NCBI GenBank assembly: GCA_963697525.1
Contig: OY969087.1
Location: 3,782,001-3,846,000, forward strand
Reading direction: 5' to 3'
Length of the DNA stretch: 64,000 nucleotides
From: Bradymonas sp963697525
Lineage (GTDB): Bacteria > Myxococcota_A > Bradymonadia > Bradymonadales > Bradymonadaceae
The stretch's first letter is position 1; the number at the start of each line of letters is the position of its first letter. The notes under the pieces were generated by a model, which saw only the letters and a list, made by a program, of their open reading frames with translations, was not told the origin of the DNA and did not search any database. This document shows, one piece after another, positions 9,540 to 17,795 of this stretch. Both the position numbers and the translations under genes were made by a program.

Positions 9540-10793
9540 ATGGACGAACCACAAATCAGCGAGATGGAGCGGAATATCCGGCTCTATCCGTGGTACGCGG
9601 CGCTGTTCAACGCCTACTTTTGGATGCCGGTCTTCTTTCTGTACTTCGGCGAGCATCTGCCGCTGGCGCGCGTGCTGCAGCTCGAGGGGATCTACTACGC
9701 GGCGGTCGTTCTGCTGGAGGTGCCGTCGGGATACTTCTCGGACCGCATCGGCCGCAAGACCACCCTGTTGGTTTCGTCGGTGTTGCTCGTCGCCGCGTAC
9801 CTCTTGTTCTTCTTGGGATCGGGTTTTGGTGTCTTCAGTCTGGCGCAGGTGCTGTTGGCCGGGGGCATCGCCTTCAACAGCGGCACGGACACCTCGTTTC
9901 ACTTCGATTCGCTGGCCGCTGTGGGCCGTGAGGACGATTACAAGGAGCGCGAGGCCCTGGTGGCACGCAACTCGCTGGCGGCGACGGGGCTGGCCGCCCT
10001 GGTCGGCGGGGCGGCGGCGGCGCTGCAGCTTCGCCTCGCCTACGGGCTCTCGGCGTTGGTCGCGTTGGCGGCTGTGGGCTGCGTGCTCTTCTTCACCGAG
10101 CCGAAGCACCAATCGAGCGATCCCACGGCCAATTTCATCGGCCAGATCCGAAACTGCCTCGCTCACCTGAAGCGACCGGCGCTGGCCTGGCTCTTCGGCT
10201 TCGCCGTGCTCGCCGTGGTCATCAACCACGTTCCCTACGAGTTTTATCAGCCCTACTTGGAGTTACTCGGCCAGCGCTTTTCGCTGGGCGCGGACACGGC
10301 CCTCGCCACCGGCGCTCATATGGCGGTGGCGACGCTCCTGGGGGCGTGGATCGCCCGGCGAAGCGCGCGTATCGATGCCCGCCTCGGCACCGGGCGAACG
10401 CTTGTGCTCGCCGGGCTGATCCAGCTCGTCATCATCGCAGCGATGGCGTCGGTGCTCGACGCCGCCATCGTCGCGCTCATCTTGCTGCGAGAGGTGCCCA
10501 GCGGACTGTACAAGGCGCCGCTCAACGCCGCCGTCACCCCGCGCATCCCCCGCGGTGAGCGCGCGACCTACCTTTCCATCCAGAGCCTGGCGGGTCGGCT
10601 AGGCTTCTCGGCGCTGCTGACCAGCTTGTCCGTCAGCGTCAACAACACCCGCGCCAGCATCGACAACTGGTCCGAGCTCTCCGACATGCTCTGGATATGC
10701 GCGGCGGTGGCCGCGGCGGGCGTCGCCGCGCTGGCAGCGGCGCTGTCGCGGGTCGAACTCCGGCCGCAGGCGAACGAACTATCCTCGCATTAA
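9540..10793 (+). CDS. Major facilitator superfamily transporter
   Basis: About 417 residues with twelve predicted membrane helices. The loop 2-3 motif SGYFSDRIGRKTTLL (MFS motif A type) is clear, and the N-terminus YPWYAALFNAYFWMP precedes helix 1. Substrate unknown. Possible starts are ATG codons at 9510, 9540 and 9564; 9510 lies almost at the transcription start expected from the operator region, so a later one is favoured. The gene is divergent from the RcnR-type regulator and shares its operator region. Metal-induced export (Ni/Co or a metal complex) is therefore a reasonable inference, but the protein itself gives no direct evidence. Confidence 0.85.
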   Translation: MDEPQISEMERNIRLYPWYAALFNAYFWMPVFFLYFGEHLPLARVLQLEGIYYAAVVLLEVPSGYFSDRIGRKTTLLVSSVLLVAAYLLFFLGSGFGVFSLAQVLLAGGIAFNSGTDTSFHFDSLAAVGREDDYKEREALVARNSLAATGLAALVGGAAAALQLRLAYGLSALVALAAVGCVLFFTEPKHQSSDPTANFIGQIRNCLAHLKRPALAWLFGFAVLAVVINHVPYEFYQPYLELLGQRFSLGADTALATGAHMAVATLLGAWIARRSARIDARLGTGRTLVLAGLIQLVIIAAMASVLDAAIVALILLREVPSGLYKAPLNAAVTPRIPRGERATYLSIQSLAGRLGFSALLTSLSVSVNNTRASIDNWSELSDMLWICAAVAAAGVAALAAALSRVELRPQANELSSH

Positions 10794-10826
10794 GCGCCTT
10801 CGCCCAGTCTATGTCGGATCATGCGC

Positions 10827-11132
10827 TCAGCCCCATTTCTGGCCCAGCGCGTCGATATTTGCTTTGCCGAAGTCGTCGGGGGTCATACACACCTGGAAGT
10901 GCACGTGGGCGTTGAAAGTCAAAAAGAACGGCTCGGCGAGTTTGGGGACCTGGGCCATCTCGTCGATGTCGACCACCAGCAGGGCGCCGCGGTGTCCGTC
11001 GTGTTCGGTGAAATATGCCGTTTCGGGCCGAAGCTCTTCGAGAATCTGACTGAGCTTGTTTTGGACCGTCCCCTCGCGAACCAGGGTGTTGAACGGCTCG
11101 TGGGGCATCTCGACGTTCAGTAGAATACGCAT
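10827..11132 (-). CDS. Conserved small protein of unknown function (DUF3303-like)
   Basis: A 101-residue soluble protein starting MRILLNVEMPHEPFNTLV, with YFTEHDGHRGALLVVD in the middle and a C-terminus ending ALGQKWG. The layout suggests a single small alpha/beta domain such as a dimeric ferredoxin-like barrel. I recall similar proteins from genome annotations, some mislabelled as pantothenate synthetase, but I cannot attach a function. The upstream 35 codons of the longer open frame look non-coding and were excluded. It converges with the MFS gene. Confidence 0.7.
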   Translation of the reverse strand: MRILLNVEMPHEPFNTLVREGTVQNKLSQILEELRPETAYFTEHDGHRGALLVVDIDEMAQVPKLAEPFFLTFNAHVHFQVCMTPDDFGKANIDALGQKWG

Positions 11133-11495
11133 CGTGTTCTCGCTGTGGTGGAGAGTCGTTGGGGATGTGACCTGCTGCGGAACCGTCGCATTCAGGGCTT
11201 TGGGCCGCTGGGTGGCCGTCCTGGGCGAGTGTCCCAACGAAAAAATAGGGCCGGCCTGCGGGGCAGCAACGGCGTGGAAAGTATGCTCGTCGGCCTCGCA
11301 TTGGGCGCGGGGGAGAGGGCAGCCGGGTGACTGGACGCATGTGTTGCTGTTTCATACCGTCTGGGCTCGCAGCGAGCTGGTGGCGTTGCTTTCGTGGGGT
11401 TGAAAACTTTAGGTTTTACAGTGGCTTATGCTATGCTGTAGGGTCGGGCGGGTATGGCTCGATCTACTCCGTTCATCTTACAGCTTGGGAAACGT
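11133..11495. other. Divergent intergenic region
   Basis: 363 bp between the small minus-strand gene and the Omp85-type gene. Short open frames here lack ribosome sites and family features. The AT-rich patch 11400-11440 has two overlapping TATGCT hexamers (11427-11432, 11432-11437) that could be a -10 element for the plus-strand gene, but no well-spaced -35 was found. Nothing else recognisable. Confidence 0.4.
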
Positions 11496-12635
11496 ATGAC
11501 AGCGACATCGGCCCGCCTCGCGCGGGTCGTCTGGTTCGTCGTTGCCGTCGCCGTGTGCCTCGTCAGCGAGAGTTCGGCATTCGCCGTTCGGCCGGAGGCT
11601 AACCCAAGCCTCGCCCAGACGACGGGCTTGCCGCCCAACCTGAAGCTCAAGGGCTTTCCCATCGCGGCGTACACGCCGGAGACCAGCCTGACCTTTGCTG
11701 GCTTCGGCCTGGTTCTGGCACCGCCGACGGTGGGCGGACCCAACGCCCACACCTCGACACTGTTGGCCGCCGGGGCATACACGCTCAACGGCCAGTGGAT
11801 GCTCAACTTGTCGCCAAACCTGTATCTCGACGGGGGCAAGTACAACGTCAAATCGTCGCTGTCGCTGTTGCACTGGCCGACGGACTTCTTCGGGCTGGGC
11901 TCGAATACCGACGAGGCCAATAAGGAGAAGTTCAACGCGACGGCCATCGTCTTCGACACCGTCGCCAAGCGCCGGCTGTGGGACCCGCACCTATACCTGG
12001 GCGTGGAGTACGAGTTTTCCTCGCGCAACATCGACGCGCTGCAGGACGGCCCGATCATGGCCCACCAGGTCGTCGGCAGCGAGGGCGGCAATATCTCCGG
12101 GGTGGGCCTCAACCTGACCTGGGATACCCGCGACAACTGCTTTGCCGCGACCCAGGGCAGCTTGCTGCAGGGGTCGGTCATGACCTACACGCCGCTGTTG
12201 GGGAGTGATTTCCAGTACACCCGTCTCAAACTGGACGCGCGCCACTATTTCGACCTCGGCCACGACCAGGTCTTTGCGATGCAGGGCCTGTGGGAGAGCC
12301 ATATCGGTGAGGTGCCGTTTTATAAGCTGGCCAAACTCGGCGGCCAAAAGCGGCTTCGGGGCATCTACAAGGGCCGGTTTCGCGACAAGAATATGCTGCT
12401 GTTGCAGGGCGAGTACCGCACGCCGCCGCTGTGGCGGCTCCGTCTGGCCGGCTTCGGCGGGCTCGGTGAGGTCTGGGGCGACAACGGCGCCTTCGGCTTG
12501 GGTGCGCTCAAGTGGTCGGCGGGCGTGGGGCTTCGCCTCGCGGTCGACAAGAAGCAGGGCGTCAACGTGCGCGCCGACTACGGCTGGTCGCCGGACGGAA
12601 ATGGGTTCTATCTGAGCATCGGCGAGGCGTTCTGA
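11496..12635 (+). CDS. Omp85/surface-antigen family outer-membrane beta-barrel
   Basis: About 379 residues with a signal peptide (MTATSARLARVV onward) and a C-terminal barrel. The segment LRGIYKGRFRDKNMLLLQGE matches the loop-6 (V/L)RG(F/Y) motif and following strand of BamA/TamA-type D15 barrels. The C-terminus GFYLSIGEAF ends in an aromatic residue, as outer-membrane barrels do. No room exists for POTRA repeats, so it resembles the short patatin-barrel or metallophosphatase-associated D15 domains. An ATG 14 codons upstream (11454) is in frame, but the GGGA before 11496 and the signal sequence favour the later start. Role unknown; its gene converges with the metal RND operon. Confidence 0.8.
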   Translation: MTATSARLARVVWFVVAVAVCLVSESSAFAVRPEANPSLAQTTGLPPNLKLKGFPIAAYTPETSLTFAGFGLVLAPPTVGGPNAHTSTLLAAGAYTLNGQWMLNLSPNLYLDGGKYNVKSSLSLLHWPTDFFGLGSNTDEANKEKFNATAIVFDTVAKRRLWDPHLYLGVEYEFSSRNIDALQDGPIMAHQVVGSEGGNISGVGLNLTWDTRDNCFAATQGSLLQGSVMTYTPLLGSDFQYTRLKLDARHYFDLGHDQVFAMQGLWESHIGEVPFYKLAKLGGQKRLRGIYKGRFRDKNMLLLQGEYRTPPLWRLRLAGFGGLGEVWGDNGAFGLGALKWSAGVGLRLAVDKKQGVNVRADYGWSPDGNGFYLSIGEAF

Positions 12636-12668
12636 GGCGGTGCGCCGTTCGCGGCGAGGCGCTTGGAA

Positions 12669-15600
12669 TTACGACCGTTGTCGGCGGCGAAGCTTCCACA
12701 GGTACAACGCCGGCACAGCGACCAGGTTGAGCGTGGTGGCGGTGAGCAGGCCGCCACAGACGATGAAGGCCATGGGCGCTTCCAACTCGCTGCCGGCGGC
12801 GTCCAGCGAGGCCGCCAGCGGCAACAGCCCGAAGAAGGCCGTCGACGCCGTCATGATGATGGGCAACAGCCGCTCGCGTGCGGCCTGCAAGATGACCGAC
12901 TCGGTCTCCTGGCCGTGCTCGTCGATCAGCGCGTTTTTGTGGGCCACCAACATGATGCCGTTTCGGCTGATGATGCCCGACAACGCCACGAAGCCGATGA
13001 GCCCGGCCATCGAGAGGCCGTCGGGCAACAGCAGCGCGGCGGTGGCTCCGCCGACCATCCCCAGGGGCAGCCCGGCGAGGACGACGGCGGCGTCGACCAC
13101 CGAGCCGAACGCCATCCACAAGAAGGCGAACATCGCCGTCAATACGAGCGCGGCGATGAGCACCAACCGGCCGCCGGCCTGGCGGCGCTCGGCGGCCTGG
13201 CCGGCGATCTTGAAGTCGATATCCTGGGGCACGTCCTTGCGGGCGAGCACCGCGATGCGCTGGGCGACGTCGGTGAGCTCGGCGGTGTCGGCACGCGCGG
13301 CCACCGTCACCACGCGCCGGCCGTTCTCGTGGTGAATCGCCGGCGGCTCGACGCCCTCGTCGAGCGTGGCGAAGCTCGACAGCGGCAGCGCCGTGGTCGG
13401 CGAGATGAATATCGGCAGGTCACCCAGGGCCTGGCGGTCGCGGAACCGGTCGCCTCCGGCGATGACCACCGGCACGGAGAATCCGCCGCGGGCTTTGACG
13501 TCGGTGACCTCGATGCCCTGGCGCCAGGCAGCAGCCGCGTCGATCACCTCGCTTCGGCGCGCACCGACGCTGGCCAGCCGCGCCTGATCGATGTGTAGGT
13601 CCAGCGTGGGCACGTCGGCGAGGGAGGCGGACCGCGCCGCCTGCACGCCGGGCACCTTGGCGATGGCGGTGATGAGCTTGGAGGCTGACGCCTGCAGCGC
13701 GGACAGGTCTTGTCCGTACAGTTTGACAGCGATGGGCGCCCGCTCGCCGGACAGAAGCTCGTTGATGCGCTCGCCGAGGAATCCCTCGACGCTGAAGCGA
13801 ATGCCAGGAAGCTTGTTCATCTTGGCGATGATGTCACCGACGACCTCGTCAGGATCGCCGCTGTCTTTGGGCAGCACCAGGTCGAGCTCCATGCGGTGGA
13901 CGGGCGCGGCGTCTTCGTCGAGGCTCGCGCGGCCGATGCGCGCGGCCACGTGGGGCACGCCGGCTTCCTCGCGTAGAATCTTGGAGACGCGTCCGGCCAG
14001 ACGGGTGGTCTCCTGGAGCGACGTGCCCGGTGGGGCCGAGACCTCGGCGATGAGCACGCCCTCGTGAAACTCGGGCAAAAACCCGCCGCCGAGCATCGGC
14101 AAGATGACCAAAGCAGCGATGCCCGCCACCGCCGAGACAAGCACGATGCGGCCGGGGTAGGCGCGAACCACGCCGAGCACGCGCTCGTAAAATGAGCGAA
14201 GCAGCCGTGTCAGCCGCGGCTCTTCGCTGCCTTTATCGGCGAGCTTGGGCAGCAGAAGGGCGCTGAGCGCTGGAGTCACCGTCAGCGCGACCACCAACGA
14301 GGCCGCCACGGCCAGCGCGTACGCCTCGGCCAGTGGCGAGAAGATGCGCCCGGCCAGGCCTCCCAGCAGCACAATCGGCAGGAGCACCACGACCACGATG
14401 AGCGAGGCGTAGACCACCGCGCTTCGCACCTCCGAGGAGGCGTCGCGGATCACCTCTAGCACGGGGCGGGGTGAGCCGGCGCGCGCGTTTTCCTTGAGCC
14501 GTCGCCAGATATTTTCCACGTCGACGATGGCGTCGTCGACGACCTCGCCGACGGCGATGGCCAGCCCGCCGAGGATCATGCCGTTGATGGTCACGCCCAT
14601 GAGCAACAACACGGTCACCGCGGCGACGACCGACAATGGCAGTGCGGTCAGGCTGATCGCCGATAGCCGCGGGGAGCGAAGCAGCAAAAAGAGCACGAGG
14701 ATGACGAAGAACGCGCCCAGGGTCATCGCCCGCCCCACCGAGAAGAGCGACGTGTCGATGAAGTCGGCCTGGCGAAAGGTGGGCGGTTGGCGCCGGGTGC
14801 CCGCCGGCAGCTTGGCGTCCAACTGCGCGAGCGCGTCTTCGACGCGTTTGGTCACCTGCAAGGTGTCCGCCCACGGAAGCTTGTCGACCTGGATGTAGAT
14901 GGCTGGCTTGCCGTCGTATAACGCCGAGCCCACCGGCGGCTCCTCGCCCATGGTGACGTCGGCGACGTCGCTGACGCGCACGGGAAGTCCGTGGCGCGTG
15001 GTGATGACGGTGTTGGCGATGGGCTGCAGGTGGCCCAGCAGCCAGAAGCCGCCGGTGCGCACGGGCTCTTGTTGGGGGCCGGCGCGGGTGTGCCCCAGCG
15101 CCGCCAGGCTCTGGGCCTGGGCGAGCGACTGCTCGAGCTGCGAGAGGGTGACGTGGCGCGCGAGCATCTTGGCCGGGTCAGGGCGCACCTCGATACGCGC
15201 GGCGGCGCCGCCGTGGACGGTCACCCGCGAGACCCCCTCGATGGCCTGCAGGCGAGGTCGAAGCTTCCACTGGGCGAAGCGCCACAGCTTTTCGAGCGCC
15301 TCGTGGTCGCCCTCGGGGGCGGTATAGGCAAATTTGACCACCGCGCCCACCGGGGCGGTGATGGGGGCGAGTCTGGGGGCGGGCATCTCGGCGGGGAGCC
15401 GCTCGCGCGCGTCGGCGATATGTTCGCTGACCAGTTGGCGGGCGCGGAAGATATCGGTGCCCTCCTGGAAGGTCAGGTCGATGACCGACAGCCCCGGCGA
15501 GGAGGTCGAGCGCTCGTTGGTCACGCCGGGGATGCCCAAAAGCGCCTGTTCCAGCGGAGTGGTCACCAATTGCTCGGTGTCCGCGCTCCCCAGCCCGGGG

Positions 15601-15767
15601 GCCTCGGCCTGGACGACCACCATGGGCGGGGTGAAGTCGGGCAGCGCGTCCAGGTGGCCGCTTCGCGCCGCCCAGGCGCCGATGGCGACCAGGGCGAGCG
15701 CGGCCAGTAGCACCAGGTAACGATTCTTGATCGAGCCGCGGATGATGGCGTCGAATAACGCGCTCAC
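12669..15767 (-). CDS. Heavy-metal efflux RND permease, second type
   Basis: A 1032-residue RND pump with the usual duplicated layout of membrane helix, two porter subdomains, helix bundle and repeat. Recognisable segments are GHLDALPDFTPPMVVVQAEA near the N-terminus, the helix-4 region GEVVDDAIVDVENIWRRLKE, and MAFGSVVDAAVVLAGLPLGM in the C-terminal half. GEVVDD with VENIW is characteristic of a heavy-metal RND subgroup distinct from classical CusA. The start codon overlaps the stop of the membrane fusion gene as ATGA, implying translational coupling. No outer-membrane factor gene is adjacent. Substrate unassigned; control by the divergent CusRS-like system is likely. Confidence 0.92.
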   Translation of the reverse strand: MSALFDAIIRGSIKNRYLVLLAALALVAIGAWAARSGHLDALPDFTPPMVVVQAEAPGLGSADTEQLVTTPLEQALLGIPGVTNERSTSSPGLSVIDLTFQEGTDIFRARQLVSEHIADARERLPAEMPAPRLAPITAPVGAVVKFAYTAPEGDHEALEKLWRFAQWKLRPRLQAIEGVSRVTVHGGAAARIEVRPDPAKMLARHVTLSQLEQSLAQAQSLAALGHTRAGPQQEPVRTGGFWLLGHLQPIANTVITTRHGLPVRVSDVADVTMGEEPPVGSALYDGKPAIYIQVDKLPWADTLQVTKRVEDALAQLDAKLPAGTRRQPPTFRQADFIDTSLFSVGRAMTLGAFFVILVLFLLLRSPRLSAISLTALPLSVVAAVTVLLLMGVTINGMILGGLAIAVGEVVDDAIVDVENIWRRLKENARAGSPRPVLEVIRDASSEVRSAVVYASLIVVVVLLPIVLLGGLAGRIFSPLAEAYALAVAASLVVALTVTPALSALLLPKLADKGSEEPRLTRLLRSFYERVLGVVRAYPGRIVLVSAVAGIAALVILPMLGGGFLPEFHEGVLIAEVSAPPGTSLQETTRLAGRVSKILREEAGVPHVAARIGRASLDEDAAPVHRMELDLVLPKDSGDPDEVVGDIIAKMNKLPGIRFSVEGFLGERINELLSGERAPIAVKLYGQDLSALQASASKLITAIAKVPGVQAARSASLADVPTLDLHIDQARLASVGARRSEVIDAAAAWRQGIEVTDVKARGGFSVPVVIAGGDRFRDRQALGDLPIFISPTTALPLSSFATLDEGVEPPAIHHENGRRVVTVAARADTAELTDVAQRIAVLARKDVPQDIDFKIAGQAAERRQAGGRLVLIAALVLTAMFAFLWMAFGSVVDAAVVLAGLPLGMVGGATAALLLPDGLSMAGLIGFVALSGIISRNGIMLVAHKNALIDEHGQETESVILQAARERLLPIIMTASTAFFGLLPLAASLDAAGSELEAPMAFIVCGGLLTATTLNLVAVPALYLWKLRRRQRS

Positions 15768-16930
15768 GGCGTCTCCTCTTTGGAGCCCTGGGAGGCGACC
15801 GTGGCGATGTTGGCGCGGCCCAATTCACCGAGCAACGCCGCTGCCCCGCGGCTGACGACTCGCGCGCCGGCGGACAGGCCGCTTCGTACGATGACGCGGT
15901 CGCGGTCGCGCGCGCCGAGCTCGACCTCATGCGGCGCGAAGTGATCGTCGTCGACCTGCACGAAGACGAGGTGCTGGTGGCCGCGGCGCACGACCGCGTC
16001 GATGGGCACGATGACGCCGGAGGCGTCGTGGAGCACGTCAACAGCGAGCGTGGCGCCCGGCGGCAACTGCCGAGAGGCATCTGCGCGCGCTTGCAGCCGG
16101 TCGGTGCGGGTGCCGTCGGTGCCGATGGTCTGGCCACGGCTCAACAGCTTGGCGGAGACGCGCTCGGAGACGCCGTGCACCCGATACCCACTGCCGATGG
16201 GATCGCCGGGTGGCACCGCCAGGTTGATCCAACGCGGCCCCGGGTCGACGAGGCGTGCGAGCACCGCTCCTTGTTCGACCAGCGAGCCCGTGTCGCTCGC
16301 CAGGCGCACGACGGTGCCGTCGATGGGGGCGCGCACCGTGAGTTGGCCGCCACTGAGGTGCCCCAGCGCCGCCTTGGCGCGCGCCAGGCTCGCCACCTTG
16401 GCTTGTTCGGATTCGAGATCTGCCTTCGCCTGAGCTCTTTCGGCGTCGGTCGCCAGACCCGTCGAGGTTAGCGCCGAGAGGCGTTGGAGGTCGCGCTTTT
16501 TAGCCTCGACCTGGGCGCGAGCACCCTCGATTTCGCCCTGGAGGCTTCGCCGCTGGGCTTCCAGACTCGCACGGGAGGCGGCGTCGACCAGCGGCTCGAT
16601 GACGACGAGGCCGTCCCCATGGTCGACGCTGTCGCCCAACGTCGCCGGCGTCTCGACCAGGCGGGCGGTGACCGGGGCGACCACCACGGCGTCGTCCTTG
16701 GGCCGCGCGGCCACCTTGCCAAAGCGAAGCGCCGTCGTGGTCAGCTTGCCCCGGGTCGCCGACACCGTTTTCAGGTCCAACGCCGCCTTCTCGGCCCGGG
16801 TGAGAACCACCCGCCCGTGGGCGTCGAGGCGTTGGATATGTGGCGCCTCGTCGTCGTCGTCCTCGCCGCGGCCGGCGTTGCACGCGGACGCAGTCGTGAG
16901 GACGATAATCAGCAGCCACGTCCATTTCAT
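15764..16930 (-). CDS. Efflux RND periplasmic adaptor (membrane fusion) lipoprotein
   Basis: A 388-residue adaptor linking the RND pump to an outer-membrane channel. It begins MKWTWLLIIVLTTASAC, a lipoprotein signal with lipidated Cys17. An acidic stretch EDDDDEAPH follows, possibly metal-binding. Next come a biotinyl-lipoyl half-motif near residues 70-110, a coiled-coil hairpin (about 110-165) and the second half-motif LTVRAPIDGTVVRL. GGAGG lies 8 bp before the ATG; the much longer open frame upstream is antisense to the response regulator and not real. It is the first gene of the operon, overlapping the pump gene by 4 bp. Confidence 0.9.
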   Translation of the reverse strand: MKWTWLLIIVLTTASACNAGRGEDDDDEAPHIQRLDAHGRVVLTRAEKAALDLKTVSATRGKLTTTALRFGKVAARPKDDAVVVAPVTARLVETPATLGDSVDHGDGLVVIEPLVDAASRASLEAQRRSLQGEIEGARAQVEAKKRDLQRLSALTSTGLATDAERAQAKADLESEQAKVASLARAKAALGHLSGGQLTVRAPIDGTVVRLASDTGSLVEQGAVLARLVDPGPRWINLAVPPGDPIGSGYRVHGVSERVSAKLLSRGQTIGTDGTRTDRLQARADASRQLPPGATLAVDVLHDASGVIVPIDAVVRRGHQHLVFVQVDDDHFAPHEVELGARDRDRVIVRSGLSAGARVVSRGAAALLGELGRANIATVASQGSKEETP

Positions 16931-17045
16931 GTGAATCCTCCGCGCGTTGCGTCGATCGGGGCGGCGAGGTCGTCTGGGCAATCCTCCAAGGCGTGTCGTC
17001 GTTCTGTCAAGCTGCACGACACCAGTCAGTCGGCGCACAGGCGAT

Positions 17046-17073
17046 TTGACGGACCTTGCGCCTGAGGTAGACT
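17046..17073 (+). promoter_or_regulatory. Putative sigma70-type promoter of the two-component genes
   Basis: TTGACG at 17046-17051 and TAGACT at 17068-17073 with a 16-bp spacer, 45 bp before the GTG start of the response regulator. It lies in the 187-bp divergent region with the efflux operon. A response-regulator box could not be identified with confidence. Confidence 0.45.
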
Positions 17074-17117
17074 GTAGGCGACATGCCCACTCCCGTTGCA
17101 TCCTCCCAAGTTGTGCC

Positions 17118-17795
17118 GTGAACATTCTCGTAATCGAAGATGAGCGAAAGACTCTCGAGTTTCTGACCCAGGGATTCCAGGAGGCGGGCTTTGCCGTGGA
17201 GACCGCCCGCGACGGGGAAGCCGGGCTGGAGAAATGCGTCGACGGCGCCTTCGATGTCGTCGTGCTCGACATCATGATGCCGGTGCTCGACGGCTGGGAA
17301 GTGCTGCGCCGACTGCGCCGCTCGGACTTCCAGACGCCCGTGCTCGTGCTCACGGCGCGCGATGACATCGACGATCGCGTCAAGGGCCTGGACCTGGGGG
17401 CGGACGACTACCTCATCAAACCGTTTGCCTTCTCAGAGTTGTTGGCACGGGTGCGCTCGCTTCTACGCCGCTCGGAGCCGGGGCGCGCCGCGACGGTGAC
17501 CGTCGCCGACCTGCGCGTAGACTTCGTGCGCCAGCAAGCCTGGCGGGCCGACGACCTGCTCGACTTGTCCGCCCAGGAGTTTCGCTTGCTGTCGTTTTTG
17601 GTGATGCGCCGCGGGGAGGTCGTGTCGCGCTCGCAAATTCTCGAGGAGGTGTGGGATATCGACTTCGACCCGCACACCAACGTGGTCGACGTGGCCATCC
17701 GCCGGCTGCGCAGCAAGGTCGACGACCCCTACGACTCGCGCCTAATTCACACAGTGCGCGGCGTGGGTTACAAATTCGAGCGGGAGGGCTTATGA
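17118..17795 (+). CDS. OmpR/CusR-family response regulator
   Basis: A 225-residue two-component regulator. The receiver domain has the acidic pair ED at residues 7-8, phosphorylated Asp51 in VVVLDIMMPVLDGW, and the conserved Lys in YLIKPFAFSELLARV. The C-terminal winged helix of Trans_reg_C type carries LSAQEFRLLSFLV and VVDVAIRRLRSKVDDP. The start is a GTG immediately before NILVIEDE; the open frame upstream has no sense. Its TGA overlaps the ATG of the sensor kinase. It is divergent from the RND/adaptor operon, which it probably activates on metal stress, as CusR, CzcR and CopR do. Confidence 0.92.
   Translation: MNILVIEDERKTLEFLTQGFQEAGFAVETARDGEAGLEKCVDGAFDVVVLDIMMPVLDGWEVLRRLRRSDFQTPVLVLTARDDIDDRVKGLDLGADDYLIKPFAFSELLARVRSLLRRSEPGRAATVTVADLRVDFVRQQAWRADDLLDLSAQEFRLLSFLVMRRGEVVSRSQILEEVWDIDFDPHTNVVDVAIRRLRSKVDDPYDSRLIHTVRGVGYKFEREGL

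Noticed and set aside
16931..17383. N-terminal extension of the adaptor gene to 17383
   Set aside because: Runs through the response regulator on the opposite strand; the real start has a GGAGG site and lipoprotein signal at 16930.
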